From Mesotaenium endlicherianum (lineage: Eukaryota; Streptophyta; Zygnematophyceae; Zygnematales; Mesotaeniaceae), in assembly GCA_009602735.1 (NCBI GenBank), contig WELA01013857.1, positions 241,345 through 305,344 of the forward strand: a stretch of DNA of 64,000 nt. Reading direction: 5' to 3'. Below, one piece after another: positions 46,192 to 58,620 of the stretch; position 1 is the first letter of the stretch, and each line of letters begins with the position of its first letter. A model generated the notes under the pieces. The model was given only the letters and a program-made list of their open reading frames with translations. It was not told where the DNA came from and ran no database searches. The position numbers and the translations under genes were made by a program.

Positions 46192-48050
46192 AACAAAAGT
46201 TGTAGCTCTTGATTATTAGGCACGCATCTCTGTCCCGTGTCTTGTCTCACCCAATAGTTTCCTTCTTGCTTCTTGTGTGGGTCAAGGGCTGCCTCGCCAT
46301 TCGTGTAATAAGGGTCCGCATCATAGGCGGCAGAAAATCGAGCTTCCATATCTGTATTCGGGGATGTCATCACTGCATTTAATTGCAGTCTTGAGAGGGG
46401 GTTAGCCGGGTTCGTCTTGCCGGGCCGGTACTGAATCGTGATGTTGTACTGTTGCAAGTATCCACTCCATCTTGCTTGTCTCCGTGAGAGATACGGCTGC
46501 GTCTGGAGGTGCTTCAACGCCTCGTGGTCCGTCGTGACCAGCACCTTGCGTCCTTCAACGTAGCAGCGCCAAACCTTCAAGGCATGAATAATCGCCAATG
46601 CCTCTCGCTCCGTGGTTGTATAATTTTGCTCGGCTGGATTTAGCTTCCTTGACTCGTAGGCGATGGGCTGCAATCCCTTGCCTTGGTCTTGAAGGAGGAT
46701 TGCTCCTATTGCATAGGAAGATGCATCGATGATGACGTGGAAGGGCCAATCTGGGTTTGGACTTGGGAGTGTAAGCACCGGGAATGTGGTCAATCTTCGC
46801 TTCAACTCTTGAAATGCCTCTTCCTCTTTCTTGGTCCATGTATATAGCCTGTCTTTCTTGAGTACATCTGTTAGGGGGGCTGCTATGTGCGAGAAGTTCT
46901 GGATGAATCTCCTGTACCAATTGGCAAATCCCAAGAATGATTGGAGTTCTTTCTTGGTCGTAGGGGTTGGCCATTCCTCCACCACCATGATCTTCTTGGG
47001 GTCCATCTTCATGCCATCAGCAGTCACGTGGAGACCTAGAAACTCCACTTCTTGTTTGGCAAACTCGCACTCTGACTCCTTCGCAAATAGCTTGTTTTGC
47101 TTCAGGATTTGGAGGACTTCTTTCACGTGCCTTCCATGCTGTTCAAGGGTCTTGCTGTAAATGTGAACCCTAAACCCTAAACATCGTCAATGAATACCAC
47201 CACAAACATGTCCAGCAGGGGCTGAAACATGGTGTTCATCATAGTCATGAAAGTTGCTGGTGCATTGGTGAGTCCAAATGGTAAGACCATGAACTCAGAA
47301 TGTCCATATCTTGTCCTGAATGCCGGCTTCTCTATGTCCGGTTCTGCGATGCAAATCTGGTGGTAGCCGCTCCGTAAGTCGATCTTCGTGAATACTTGGC
47401 TCCAACCAGCCGGTTCATGAGCTCATCCATGCGCGGCAGCGGGTATCGATTCTTGATGGTGATCTTGTTGAGGGCGCAATAGTCCACGCACATCCTCAAG
47501 GTACCATCCTTCTTCTTGACAAATAGCACCGGAGCTCCAAATGGCGACTTGCTAGGTCAAATGAAGCCATGCTCCAGTAGCTCCTCGATTTGCTTCTTGA
47601 CTTCGTCTAGCTCCGTGTATGACAATTTGAACGTAGGCCGAGAGATGGGCTTGCTTCCGGGCTCCAACTCTATCTTGTGGTCCACGAACCTCTTAGGGGG
47701 TAGGTTTTGGGCACTTCCGGGGAGAGTACTTCTTTGCAGTCCTTCAAGACTTCTCCTTGGGAACGGGGCTGCCTTCTTGACTCTCGATGTCTGGATATTT
47801 CGGAATGCGCGCAAAATACAGATTCTTGAAGTGATGCCATTCTTGATCTTCATAGTACCATCCCTCCAATCAACTTGGGGGTTGTGCTTTGTCAACCAAG
47901 GCGTCCCTAGGATGACCTCGTACTTGCCCAAATGCATGCGGGAGAGCACTACTCTATTCTTGAAGGACTTGATAGAGAGTGCTAAGGGGTACGTCTTCTT
48001 GAAAGGAGTAGTATCAAAAGCATCAAAATAAAAGCAAACAAATATAATAA
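46192..48050 (-). mobile_element. Element B: protease, reverse transcriptase and RNase H region
   Basis: On the minus strand: LGKYEVILGTPWL (end of protease), [32 protein letters not shown], then LGLHVTADGMKMDPKK, FLGFANWYRRFIQNF, an RNase H with IIDASSYAIGAILLQ, and ESRKLNPAEQNYTTTERE to YRPGKTNPANPLSR. Ty3/gypsy type. Fossil with several breaks. Confidence 0.88.
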
Positions 48051-48990
48051 TACGCAAATCGCTACAGTGAAGGTGATTTTCTTTGAACCCGAGTTTAAAT
48101 AGTCACCCGTACAGACCTTATGGGCCGTACAGTACGAATTGCCGTACATCGTGTTCACGTACGACAGATTTAAGTATAAATCGTGTTTGATCTGAATGTT
48201 TTTTTAAGTGTTTTCAGTTTTATTTTTGTGAGCATTCTTCTTTGTTCAAATGAACTACGTCCGCTTCCTATACGTGCCACTAGTGCCACGCTGTAATTGA
48301 CAGAGTGAGATTACATGCATGCATGGTGTAAATGGAATGTGTTGACAATAGATGTTGGGCTAATCATCAACACTCGCGTTCCTAAAAGAGCTTACATCTC
48401 TAATTCTGCCCCGCCAAAGCTTTTGCATACGAAAACTATGTAGCACAGCAACAGCGCATGTTCTAAGCATCCCCGTCCCTGTAAAAGACGAATGTACAAT
48501 GTCAGATTGTAATGACATAAGGAAGGAGGAGGACGTCTTTGGGGACGCCTTCTTTGACCCACCCAGTGTAACAAATTTACAACAAGTAAGGTTCTCTCGA
48601 GATTCTCACAAGACATGTAAACTAGTGCTCTACTTTCTGCAAATTCCTCTTCCTCACTAGTATTCAAAAATCGTAAGTTTTTGCGACTATGGTTGGGATA
48701 AACTTGCCTGTGATTTTTGCACAAATACTTCAATGAGAAAAGAGGAGTGGGCGATTCCCGCACCCTATCTATTCGACTCTAGTTATATCTCAGCACCTCT
48801 TCACTTTGTATAAGCATTCAGGCTGTACTACTTGGGAGTCATGCTTGTGGGTTCCAGTGATTTTATGAATGTAGCACATCGGACATTTCTTGTTCTGCTA
48901 CTCACACGTTGTCAAAACTCTCACCTCATGTAGTGAAGAAAACATTAAAAAGTATTATTGGTGCCTGTAAAAGCAAGTGTTGTAGGATTT
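48051..48990. other. Intergenic region with a possible second copy of the small CGTAC-rich transposon
   Basis: About 48090-48190 shares AGTTT.AAATA...CCCGTACAG, GGCCGTACAG.ACG and ATTGC.GTA with the left half of the 246-bp element at 8488, but no matching right end was found. The rest, including 48392-48763, shows no recognised gene. Confidence 0.4.
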
Positions 48991-48999
48991 AGGTTTAAT

Positions 49000-49610
49000 A
49001 ATGGGTGTGCTGTCCGATCCTGTTGCTGTGGTGTGTTGTTGTTCTCGTGCACCTGTGCCATGTTTCTTGCTGCTGCGAAACTGTGCTCTGCTATTTTACT
49101 GAATTTGTCTACCTTGTTGTTTTGATGCTACTATGCTGCTGCGTTGTAGTGCTGCTTTCTTGCCCTTGCTTCAATTTTGACGTGCTGCTATCCTGCTTGC
49201 CTGCTGCAATGCTGCTGTGCATAAGTTGCTATCTTGCTTCAAACCACATGTGCTGTTTTGCCTTTGCTTTGCTGCTGTGCTGCAATTCAGATGTGCTGCT
49301 GCGCTGCTTTGCTACTGTTGTGATGTTGTGCTACTTTGCTGCTAGTGTGTTGCTGCTCCTGTAGCACTTTGCTGCTGCTGTGAGGGCGTGTTGCTGTGCT
49401 GCTAGGGCATGCTGTGCTGCTGTTGGTGTGGCTGATTGCATGTGCTTGTGTGTCATGCTCCTCTGCTATTCTGCTGTGCTTTTCTGCTGTGCACCTGTCC
49501 TGTTGTGATGTTGTTCTCCTTTGTTGCTGTGCTGACCTGCTTTCCTGTTACACTGTTGCTGTGTTACTGTATCGCTTTGCTGCTGCCGTCTTGTCAGTGG
49601 CTTGTGCATT
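49000..49610. repeat. TGCTG/GCTGTG low-complexity region
   Basis: About 600 bases of irregular TGCTGCTGTGCT, TTGCTGCTG and TGTGCTGC units. Any frame gives a Leu/Cys/Val-rich product (CCCVVVLLSC), which is a consequence of the repeat and not evidence of a gene. Confidence 0.85.
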
Positions 49611-49639
49611 AGCCGAAATAATGACAATCAAAATAAGTT

Positions 49640-49922
49640 AATCAATCAATGACTAATTAAGTTATTTTCTCGTAATTATTCAAAGTAACTTCATGAATAT
49701 TTATGTTGTACTATTGCGAAGTGGTCAAATTACTTTACGAAGCTTTTTGCATTAGCATCTTGGTTGTTTTGCTAATCGACCAGGAATTAGTCGACACACA
49801 AGTGTGGCAATAAATTCATCAAGATGCAATCATTTATCAAATAATATATTGATAAACAGTATGACGCATTTGAGGTAATCGGAAAACGTCCCAAACACGT
49901 CTAAAAAGCTCAAATCGTTACA
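49640..49922 (-). repeat. Fragment of an element-A-type LTR
   Basis: On the minus strand it starts TGTAACGATTTGAGC and follows the first about 280 bases of the element A LTR, at clearly lower identity and without the tRNA-like segment. A relict of an older relative. Confidence 0.8.
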
Positions 49923-50439
49923 AAATCAAACGTCCAAACACCGGAAATGCATTTAACGTTTGTTGTCAATGTACTGACCTACCCACCCTCCCTCCCTCCA
50001 CCATCCTTTCTACCTCCCCTTCCTACCCTCTCTCTCACACCCTCATAGCAAGGAGGCGATCGTGGCCTTCTCCCACAACGAGCGGCCATGGCTGCCCACC
50101 AGTATGCGCTGCTCCCAACCGTTTCGTTTCCTCGCCATGGCCGCTCACGAAAAGCCCCAAGGGCGTACTGTCTAAGCGAAGACGAGGCCTTCTTTATGGC
50201 GAAGGCTTCATTGATAAAGGTCGCCAAAGGGCGGACCACGTAAACAAGCTAGAAACAGCGTCGTCACGAACGCTTTCACGTAGTTCTCATATAGATACCT
50301 ACGCACGTACGGATCTTAACTCACACGGGCGAGGGCCCTTACGTAATCTTTCAAAATGTTCCCCGAAAAAAGTTACGTGAAGGGCGCCATGAGCTTGAAG
50401 ATCAGTGATTCTCTTTGAAGAGTATTCTCTGGTCGAACT
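49923..50439. other. Intergenic region, nothing recognised
   Basis: Pyrimidine-rich (CCCTCC, CTACC) from 49980 to 50045, then mixed sequence. A frame on either strand lacks known motifs. Confidence 0.4.
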
Positions 50440-50886
50440 TCCTGGCGCCTGCACCAGCATGCACCCGGGAAGACAAGAGGTACAGACTGGAGCAGGCAAA
50501 GTGAGCTAGAAGTGTACCCATGTCATATGCATGTACCATGTGGACTAACAGGGGCCCTTGGATATTCAACACCATTAGATTTGCATTTCTTCCAGATAGA
50601 ACAATCCTTATACGGATCGAAAGCGACCTGGCCCACAGGTACCACACTGTCCACACACGCACTGTAACATTCAAGCCAACCGTCACACTCAGTGCACCAC
50701 CTTGCACCATTTTACACCCTATAGATAGTTATGGATATAGCTGGAAAATGGAACACAGTAAACCTGCACCTGTCCCCGCTGCCTCGGTCACTTCCTCTCC
50801 AGCCACCGGAGCGTTGCAAACTTTCGAGAAGCCGCGGGACTGCAAAACCTTTCGAGAACCTCGAAAGTTGAAGTAGCCGCGGGACA

Positions 50887-52703
50887 ATGGCAGCTTCGTC
50901 AGTGTTCTTCGTCGTGGTCCTCTTTGCGGCCGTTAACCTCGGAAATGCTTTCAACTACAGTGCTTCCGGAGCGGACTGGCCGGTAAGTTCCTCATTTTAT
51001 GGACTTCCCGCGCCTTATTATTGAAGTGTTCTTAGTGAGCTGGGGAACGTCAGCTTGCATGTTGCTAGCTGTCCGGAAGTTGATGGTGAAGATATTGCAT
51101 TGCACTCCGGAATTTCTTGAACCACTGCTCTGTATATCCCGACTGCGAAGCTCGTGATTGGGCCATCTGACGTACACTTGAGCTATTGCATAATAGCGAT
51201 TGCGGTATGAAAAGTTATATAGCATGGGAAGTGCCATGTCTGAAGTTGCAAATGTCAATTGTGGGGTCTAACTTTTACTGCACCCGCTGCCTTTCACATT
51301 CATCAACTTGCAGGGTACGTGCAAAGGGCGCAAGCAGTCACCGGTCAATATTGTGACGAAAAAGACAGTGCGCAAGGGCCGTCCCAGTACATTCAAGTTT
51401 GAGTACTCTACGAGCAAGAACATCACCGTAGTCAACTCTGGCCATGGCGCTGGTGAGTTAATATGCCGAACCACTAATGCCAACATATATGCACCAAACT
51501 GCACATAGCAAAAAAAATTGAGGCCAATCAGACGACGTTTATGATTGTTTTGAGGGCAACTGTCTTAGGAAAGCCCCCATCGCTCACAGCTGCGTGGCAA
51601 TTGCAGCTCTCCAATCCAGCATTGCGTGCGGCATCAAAGGCGTCTGATTGCAGAGTGTTTCCTGCGTCACATGCAGCTGACGAGTGGGATAGGAACTGGG
51701 TCTGGCCAGGATGTCTGCATTAGCTAGCACAGATACGGCTTGGTGAGCAACTGTAGCAGCACTTTGCGATGCGCAATCAGATCTGATCAAGAGTTCTTGA
51801 TTGTCTTTTGAGTGCATGTGCCGCTTCCTCACACATCCCGGCCTCGGCCCATGTGCGGGTCTTTGTTTAACCTTGAGCAGGTGTCTCGCCAGAGCCGGGC
51901 TCCAAGAACTTCCTGTACCTGCCAGATGGCAAGTACAGCCTGCTGCAGTTCCACTTCCACGCCTTCAGCGAGCACACCATTGATGGCACATTCGGGGCCG
52001 CAGAGGGCCACCTGGTGCACCAGAGCCTCAAGGACCCCTCCAAGCTGGCAGTGCTGGGCGTCATCTACTTCCTGGACTCCCAGGACCGCGACAATGTCTT
52101 TTTGAAAAAGTGAGTGTTCCCAACCAGTCTCGAGTCTAGATATGGGCAGCTGTGCTGCGAGGGACATTTGCAAAGCTCTCTGGTACTGCTCCAGGCACAT
52201 CTCACCTTCAGGCCATGTTGCTGCTGTTGAAAGAAAGTTGCAGCTAGTTCTAGCAGCGTCCATTTGAGCTGGAGTGAAGTAAGTGGGGCTCACAGGTGCC
52301 ATTGCTGGTGCATGCGTACAGTAGAGGTCAATGCACTGCCAGGTGTCCTGATCTGATGTCCCACCGCATGGAGCTTCTCATGCTCTGGCGCTTGCTTGCG
52401 TGGTCTAAAGCACGAGCACACCAGCTGGTGCTTGCGTGCCTGGCTGCCTGATGGAAGCTCACACCTCACACGAGTGCATGCTCCGTTTCTGCCTCACGCA
52501 GGTGGCTGGAGCTCACCCCTAAGACGGCGACGGGAGTGGTGCACAAGGTGAAGCTGAACCCCCGGGACATGATCCTGACCAGCGCCACCAAGAACCTCAA
52601 CTTCTACCACTACGACGGCAGCCTCACGACGCCCCCCTGCTCCGAGGTCGTCTCCTGGAACGTATTTGAGAGCGTGCAGTACATGTCTGTGAAGCAGGTC
52701 AGC

Positions 52704-52762
<59 letters not shown>

Positions 52763-52767
52763 NNNNN

Positions 52768-52845
<78 letters not shown>

Positions 52846-53551
52846 TGATGCACACAGACAATACACGTGCGCGCTCACGCTCTCACTCTCGTTTGGTCAT
52901 CATGTATATCCTTCTGTCAAGCATCTCAGATCTGGCCCACGCGCTTCTTCTCCCTCTATATACTCGTAGCACTAGCTTAATGACAGACCCGCAGCTAAGA
53001 AAGCTTAAGCATTTGCAGGTTCAGGTTGGGCTACGCCAGGTTCTCCACTCAGGTTAAGTACAATGTTCTCAGGTGTTTATTTAGATCTTTATTTAGATGC
53101 GGTTGCAGAGGTGTCATGTGTAGCCTCGCTATTTCCCCACTACTCAGATACAGGACACGGTATTTGCAAGGTGGTAGCAAGGACGCGCTATTGCTTGGGG
53201 CGACGAGCAGCACGGCATGGGCTGGTCACAATGTCTTCATTGAAGGCCCCTGCGACATGGAGAACAATTTGAAGCAAGTGCAGTGGCCATTGCCAAATTA
53301 CACACAGGAATGTCGATAATACAGGAAGGAGTGGGCTAGACTTGGCGTGCTCCCATCTCCTATTCATCATCATGATCACCTGAAGTATTCTGACCCTCTT
53401 TTTGTCTGTGGCGTGTATGCAGCTCACCATTCTGTTGGACATTGCCGCGGCTGTCAACAACGGCGACAGAACGGACAATCGCCCCCCCCAGCCCCTGTTC
53501 GGGCGCAAAGTCACCCACTACAAGCTGCCCAAGTGTAACTGCCAGGCTTAA
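50887..53551 (+). CDS. Secreted alpha-type carbonic anhydrase, copy 3, with a short C-terminal extension
   Basis: Exons 50887-50982, 51314-51452, 51881-52109, 52502-52697 and 53423-53551. The first four have the lengths of copy 1; the last is longer because AAG is followed by TGT and not a stop, adding CNCQA, for 262 residues. Signal peptide (FFVVVLFAAVNLGNA), QSPVNI, the shuttle His, HFH...H zinc site, Glu and LTTPP are all kept. About twenty substitutions separate it from copy 1 (for example KGRKQSP for KGSKQSP, YFLDSQ for YYLDPL, FLKK for FLAK), mostly toward more basic residues. It should be an active secreted enzyme. The tail's two cysteines are unique among the three copies. TGTAAATAAGG at about 53579 and TGTAA at 53645 may be poly(A) signals. 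Confidence 0.92.
52703..52842. repeat. CT microsatellite with a 5-base gap, in carbonic anhydrase copy 3 intron 4
   Basis: (CT)n starting just after the donor at 52698 and running to 52842, with N at 52763-52767. Confidence 0.95.
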
Positions 53552-54448
53552 CTTGGTAGTGATGCCGGCTTAGGCCTTTGTAAATAAGGCTTATCACAAG
53601 GTGGCCAGTACCTTTCCCATGCGGCAGATTGTATCGGTTGCTCTTGTAAGACTATGCACGCATGCACACAGATGTGCCTTCAAGCACATCATTGGTGTGT
53701 CTGAACGATCTCTCTCTGTTTATGTCAAGATAGGGATGTGGTAAGGAATGTTGTGGATGGAAAAAGCCATCTGCGGTTTGAGATAAGAAGTTGTTGAGAG
53801 CCGGGCCTTTTCTTGAGTTCTTTGCTATTTGTAGTGTCATAGCAGGTAAATTCAAGATTTGTCCCTTGTGCTTGGATACGTGTGGAAGAAATTCTTGGCC
53901 TTTGGGACCAAGAGATTGTACCACCTACTTGGTCATGTGAAATTTAAGGTTTCAATTCTGGCAAAGTCGATTACAATGAACTCTTTCTTAATATAACTTT
54001 ATCATGGCTTTATAATATACCTTCATCATGGCAGAAGTGCATGTATGCATGCTTCTCTGAGAATGTGTCTCAAGTACTTCCTTCAATTGCACCGCTCTCC
54101 ACCACAAGGGGGTCACGGGTTTGACCCACCAAACATGTGCGTAATGTATTTTGGTAGATGATACTTGTGGTGCAAGAATTTCTAGTAACACTTGTTATTT
54201 GCATCGCCCAAATAGTCGGGACAAAAGCAGCGCATTTAAGCCATGCAATTCGGAAGTCACACTGCAATTGACAATTTTTTGTTGTACACGACAAGGACAT
54301 ATGCGCCATCAATTGTAAGTGTATGCGATCAAGAAGAAGGTTGCAAATTGACCTATTAAGCATGCCCTTGAAATCATAAAGGACTTTGACAATCTTCTAA
54401 TCTCAAGGGCCCTCCGGGTACACCCGCAAAAATAATTCAATTGGATAA

Positions 54449-55580
54449 TGTCGTGCGTTTAGTGCTCGGGCGTGCATCAGCAGTATAAGTCAGCAAGCTT
54501 TGTTGCAATAAATTTTTAATACATATGGCTTCATGGCCAAAAAGAGGTGCGATATGATATTCTTATGTTTGTTACAGTTTGTACTACTTAGAGTGAGCAC
54601 CTCAAGATTGAAAACTGGTAAAAGAACAACTAACAAGGTCCAGCCTAAAATATCACCGATAGCACTATAGATTGACCTTCTTAGAGTACCCTTGTAAGGG
54701 AGGTAAGCTATGATTTTGCTCACCACTTGTGAAATTCTCCTAGTGACTGGACACCAGCCTAGGTGAGGTTGGAGTGCTCTTCAAAGAGAGACAAGTGGCC
54801 CTTAAAGCACAAGAGAAAAGTGTCAACCCTTTCACTTACAACTATGGGCTATCAAAAGATGCATTACTAGAGGCACCTCTAAGAAACTGGCGGGTTTGGC
54901 GCGGAGCCCAACTATTTCCACAAATGTGTGCAATTGGTGTACTAGCTTTCTTCTAGGCTAGGCACAACTCAAACCAATCAACAGTAAATGAAAATGTGCC
55001 AGGAGCTCCTCATTGGCCGAGCTTACCTTGACCTCTACGAACTACATAGTGCCTCAAAAGTATATGTGTAATTTGAGGAAGCTTCCTGTAGGTGATGCAG
55101 TCACCAAGTTATAGCTTTTTGGTGCACTATTCATATAAAAATGTAAGCATTATGTGCTAGGGAGGGCTCGCGGATTTAGGTGCACATAATGGGGTTCTTT
55201 TGGGGTCGCGAAGTGTCCCAATTGGTGCACTTTGGGTCCGCTAATTTGCAAAATGGCCTTTGGGGCCCTTCCACTAGGTCGCGCTAGGGGCCGGTAGGTG
55301 GCGTCCACTAAAATGCAAATATCTCATTCGATATGTATCCAAATGACGCGAAATTGGATGTGTTTGGACGAAGACTCAATGCACTACGCTTTCATTGGTT
55401 AGAACTCTAGATATGTTCAATTTACAGATAGGTCAATTCAAATACAATATGGTGGTTCTAGGTTGACCCTTCACACACTTGTAGCTCGATTTTGTGCATT
55501 GACCTCAACTTATTAAATCATGACAACTGTCGTGCGTTAAGGGCTCGGGCATGCATTAGCGATTAGTAAGAAATTCATGT
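54449..55580. mobile_element. Third copy of the R / LTR-like repeat unit of element E
   Basis: R-like sequence (54449-54560), then a diverged copy of the approximately 1-kb body (GAGTGAGCACCTCAAG at about 54592 to ATGACA at 55525), then the start of another R at 55528. It stands alone, without gag or protease, like a solo or miniature element. Older than the copies at 8-16 kb. Confidence 0.65.
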
Positions 55581-55589
55581 AACGGCTTG

Positions 55590-55790
55590 CATCTTTGAAG
55601 TCAGATATTCTCTCAATAGTCTATATAAAGAGTTGGCCTTATTCTTGAATGCCGAACTCAGTAGCAATACCTAGCATATGCACATGGAATGAGTTTACTG
55701 TTCAACAGCAAGTGTGATGGCATTGCCTATCTGGAAGTTAACCACGTTAGTAGGGACCTCGGCTAACCAAATCCACCGCCATAATGTACT
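55590..55790 (-). repeat. Fragment of an element-D-type LTR
   Basis: This is the reverse complement of part of the LTR at 62768-63489; for example GGAATGAGTTTACTGTTCAAC here against its complement at about 63150. Diverged and truncated on both sides. Confidence 0.75.
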
Positions 55791-56172
55791 TGCGTAACGT
55801 TGAAAAGGCAACGTGTTGATTTGTTCCATCACAAGCTGAGAAGGAATGAAAAAAGGCAGCTTTATGTGCTGCGCATATGCATCCAATTGCCATGCATGGT
55901 CCTGCTAAGACTTTCTCCAGTAATCAATTGCAAGGCTACCCATCCGATACAAATGTTAACATGATAGCAATTGTTCAGGATGCAAAAGAGGGTAAAGAAA
56001 AATACAAAGAAGGATGAATGGGGTGAGAAAGGTGAAGAACAGAGGCAGTGAAGTACGCATGATAACATAACCCTGGCCTGCACCGGGCATGAAACTGAGG
56101 CAAGAACGTACACGTGTCAGACTACTCTACTACACACGATATGTACAGTATTGTAACCAGCCTTACGTGAAG
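55791..56172. other. Intergenic region, nothing recognised
   Basis: Mixed sequence without a recognisable gene or repeat. Confidence 0.35.
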
Positions 56173-56671
56173 TGATATAAGTTAGAATATATTAATTTGT
56201 TCAAATTATTTTTCAATGCTTTTGAATATTTTTAGAATACTTTTGTGTGGATTCAAGTGTGAATAGATGCTCTAATGATTAGGTTTATGTCCATTGAACC
56301 TTCTAAGGCATTTCCAAACTTAGAAGAAGGACTAAGAAGAAATTAATGCGGCAAAAGTCAAATATGACATTTTTGGGTCAAAAGGAAATGTGTACATTTT
56401 TCTAAAAAGAGGTGGCAAGTTTTGGGATGTGTTGGGTGCCAACACATCACCATGCACCTTCCTAGAAATTGCCGATGTAGCAAGTATATAAATAAGAGCT
56501 AGAAAATAGGGTGGTATTCTAGAACAAATCTTGTACTTGCCAAGTTCAAGAAATACATTAACTTTGAAGAAACAATCTCTCTTTCAAGAAGCTACTTGAG
56601 TTCAAATATTCTTGTCTTAAATATAAGAAGAATTCTATTTACGAAGCACTTTATGTATCTCTTTCACTACA
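56173..56671 (+). repeat. Element C 5' LTR
   Basis: 499 bases, TG...CA, matching the element B 3' LTR at 36868-37372 in the opposite orientation. TATATAAATA at about 56485 is a likely TATA element. Confidence 0.85.
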
Positions 56672-58620
56672 GTGATATCGGAGCTAGGCCCTTTGGTAGC
56701 ACAAGAAGATGGCCGATCCTCAAAATCAACAACAAACTTTTGAAGGAAGCACTTCATCTCCAGGAGGGCCCTCTCCAGCGCCGACGAGAAAGCACTCAAG
56801 AAAATGTGCCACCACACGGAGCACCACAAGGAGGAGCACCATAAGATCCCGTGGCAGCCGCTATAGCAAAATTGACCCCACAGCAAGGAGACTCCGCAAA
56901 TGAGTAGGCAGCCTTTCTAATGACCGTCCACAACCAAGTGGGCTTGGCCACCTATGAAGCAACCGTATATGCGTCAAGAGAAGCTATGGTTTGCCATGGC
57001 TGCCCGTATTGCAAGCAGCGCTCCAAAATCTAGCCCCGGCTCTCGCGCCTCCACAAGAGCCTAGGAGAGCAAGAAAACTCATCAAGCTTGGCAAACCTGA
57101 CACTTTCAATTCCGGGAAAGGAGCTAAGTTGAATATGTGGCTCTACCAAGTAGAGACATACCTCGCATTCCTTAAAGTACCCGTAGAGGACTACCTTCCC
57201 TTTGCCGTTACGTTGCTTAGAGGAGCAGCGACATCATGGTGGCGTAACTATCAAGCGGCTGTATATCAAGATATGGCGCACCCCGTGCCCAACCAAGAGC
57301 CCCCACCAACATGTGCAAGATGGGCGGATCTTCAAGCAATTCATGCCCATTAATGCAGAGAACATTGCTCGAGGAAAGCTGCACCATCTCAAGCAAACGA
57401 CGTTCATTCAAGATTATACATCCAAATTTCACGCCCTCACTCTTGAGATCCCCAACATGTCTCTCAAAGAGAAGATTGGTCGCTATGCCTTTGGCCTCAA
57501 GTCCAAGGTGGCAAAGAAAGTGGAATTACGCGACTTGACGGACTTTTCAATGATTATTGAGGTGGCCCAAAAGGTATCCACCTCGGATTTCAAGCATTCA
57601 ATGCCTACACTTTCACGAGCACCGACAACGCGTGTCTACGCAGCCTCTTTCACATCCGAATCTGGATCCACACCCATGGAAAATGGAGTCATTAAAAGAG
57701 ACCTCGTAGCTCCTCGAAAGAGAGAAAGACCCTTTGATGATACTTATGATTCAAGAAACTAGCGAGGAGTGAAAGCAAGACTCTCCCCGGCTGAAAAGGA
57801 AGCTATCAAGAAGGCTGGAGTGTGCTTTCATTGCAAGGAGAAAGGCCACCATGCGCTCTTATGCCCCAAGAAGATGTCAAAAAGTGGAGAGCGCAGGTAG
57901 GTCAGGGCCCAGGAGCCAACCACCCCAAGACCCATTTCACGAGAAGACAACAAGCCAAGTGAGGTGGAGACTCCCGTTAAAGACAAAGTTCCAACCCAAT
58001 GAGTTTGAGAGATTACCGTGGAGGAGAGAACGTCCACATCCTGATGGATAGCGGAGCTCAAGGCAAATTCATCGCTTTAAATTCTGCCACCAAGCACGGT
58101 ATTACTATGCGTGCTCTTGACCACGACAAGGAGATCATAATGCCCGATGATTTCTCCTACACTACCCCTCCAAGAAGATATACCCCTTGACACTCTCTAT
58201 CAAGTCTTTCAAGGATAGAGTAGTATTCTCCCCCATGCATTTGGGCAAGCACGACGTTATCCTAGGGACGCCTTAGTTGACTAAGCACAACCTCCAAGTT
58301 GATTGGAGAGACGGTACCATCAAGATCAAGAACGACATCACTTCAAGAATCTATATTTTGTGCGCTATCTAAAATATCCAAACCCAAGACAGGAAGAAGC
58401 CGGCATACAAAATACTACTCTCCGCCATCCAACTCAAGAGACTTGTGAGGAATGGACACGAGCTTCTTTTGGCCTTGATCACGCCAAAAGACATCAAAAA
58501 GACACCGAGAGTCAAGAAGGCAGTCCCATGCCCAAGGAAATACAAGAAGTCTTGAAAGACGACAAAGAAGTATTCTCCTTGGAATTGCCCAAGGGCCCAC
58601 CCTCAGACTGGCCATGGGCT
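56173..58620 (+). mobile_element. Element C: 5' part of a Ty3/gypsy element, sister of B
   Basis: A 5' LTR (56173-56671, TGATATAAG...TTTCACTACA), primer site (TGATATCGGAGC, 56673), gag (56710 to about 57900) and the start of the protease (about 58030-58330). Gag shows LIKLGKPDTFNSG, LRGAATSWWRNY, YTSKFHALTLEIPN and a CCHC knuckle CFHCKEKGHHALLC. Protease shows ILMDSGAQGKFI and MHLGKHDVILGTP. Reverse transcriptase, RNase H, integrase and the 3' LTR are absent. Fossil with several breaks. Confidence 0.85.

Larger units (their letters stand above)
36868..48050 (-). mobile_element. Element B: Ty3/gypsy chromovirus, broken, split by element A
   Basis: Minus-strand order: protease remnant near 48000-47850 (LGKYEVILGTPWL), reverse transcriptase and RNase H to 46192, then the inserted element A (39266-46186), then integrase with chromodomain to about 38131, and a 505-bp 3' LTR. 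Gag and the 5' LTR are missing, so it is truncated at the right as well as interrupted. It is of the same family as element C at 56.2 kb, whose LTR matches. Several breaks; older than element A. Confidence 0.85.
50440..54440 (+). repeat. Segmental duplication arm, carbonic anhydrase copy 3
   Basis: Direct, more diverged copy of about 24250-28390, including upstream CACCAGCATGCACC and ATGCATGTACCATGTG, all introns and about 900 bases of 3' flank. Confidence 0.8.

Noticed and set aside
49005-49641. Cys/Leu/Val-rich open frames
   Set aside because: Direct translation of the TGCTG low-complexity region; no signal of a real protein.
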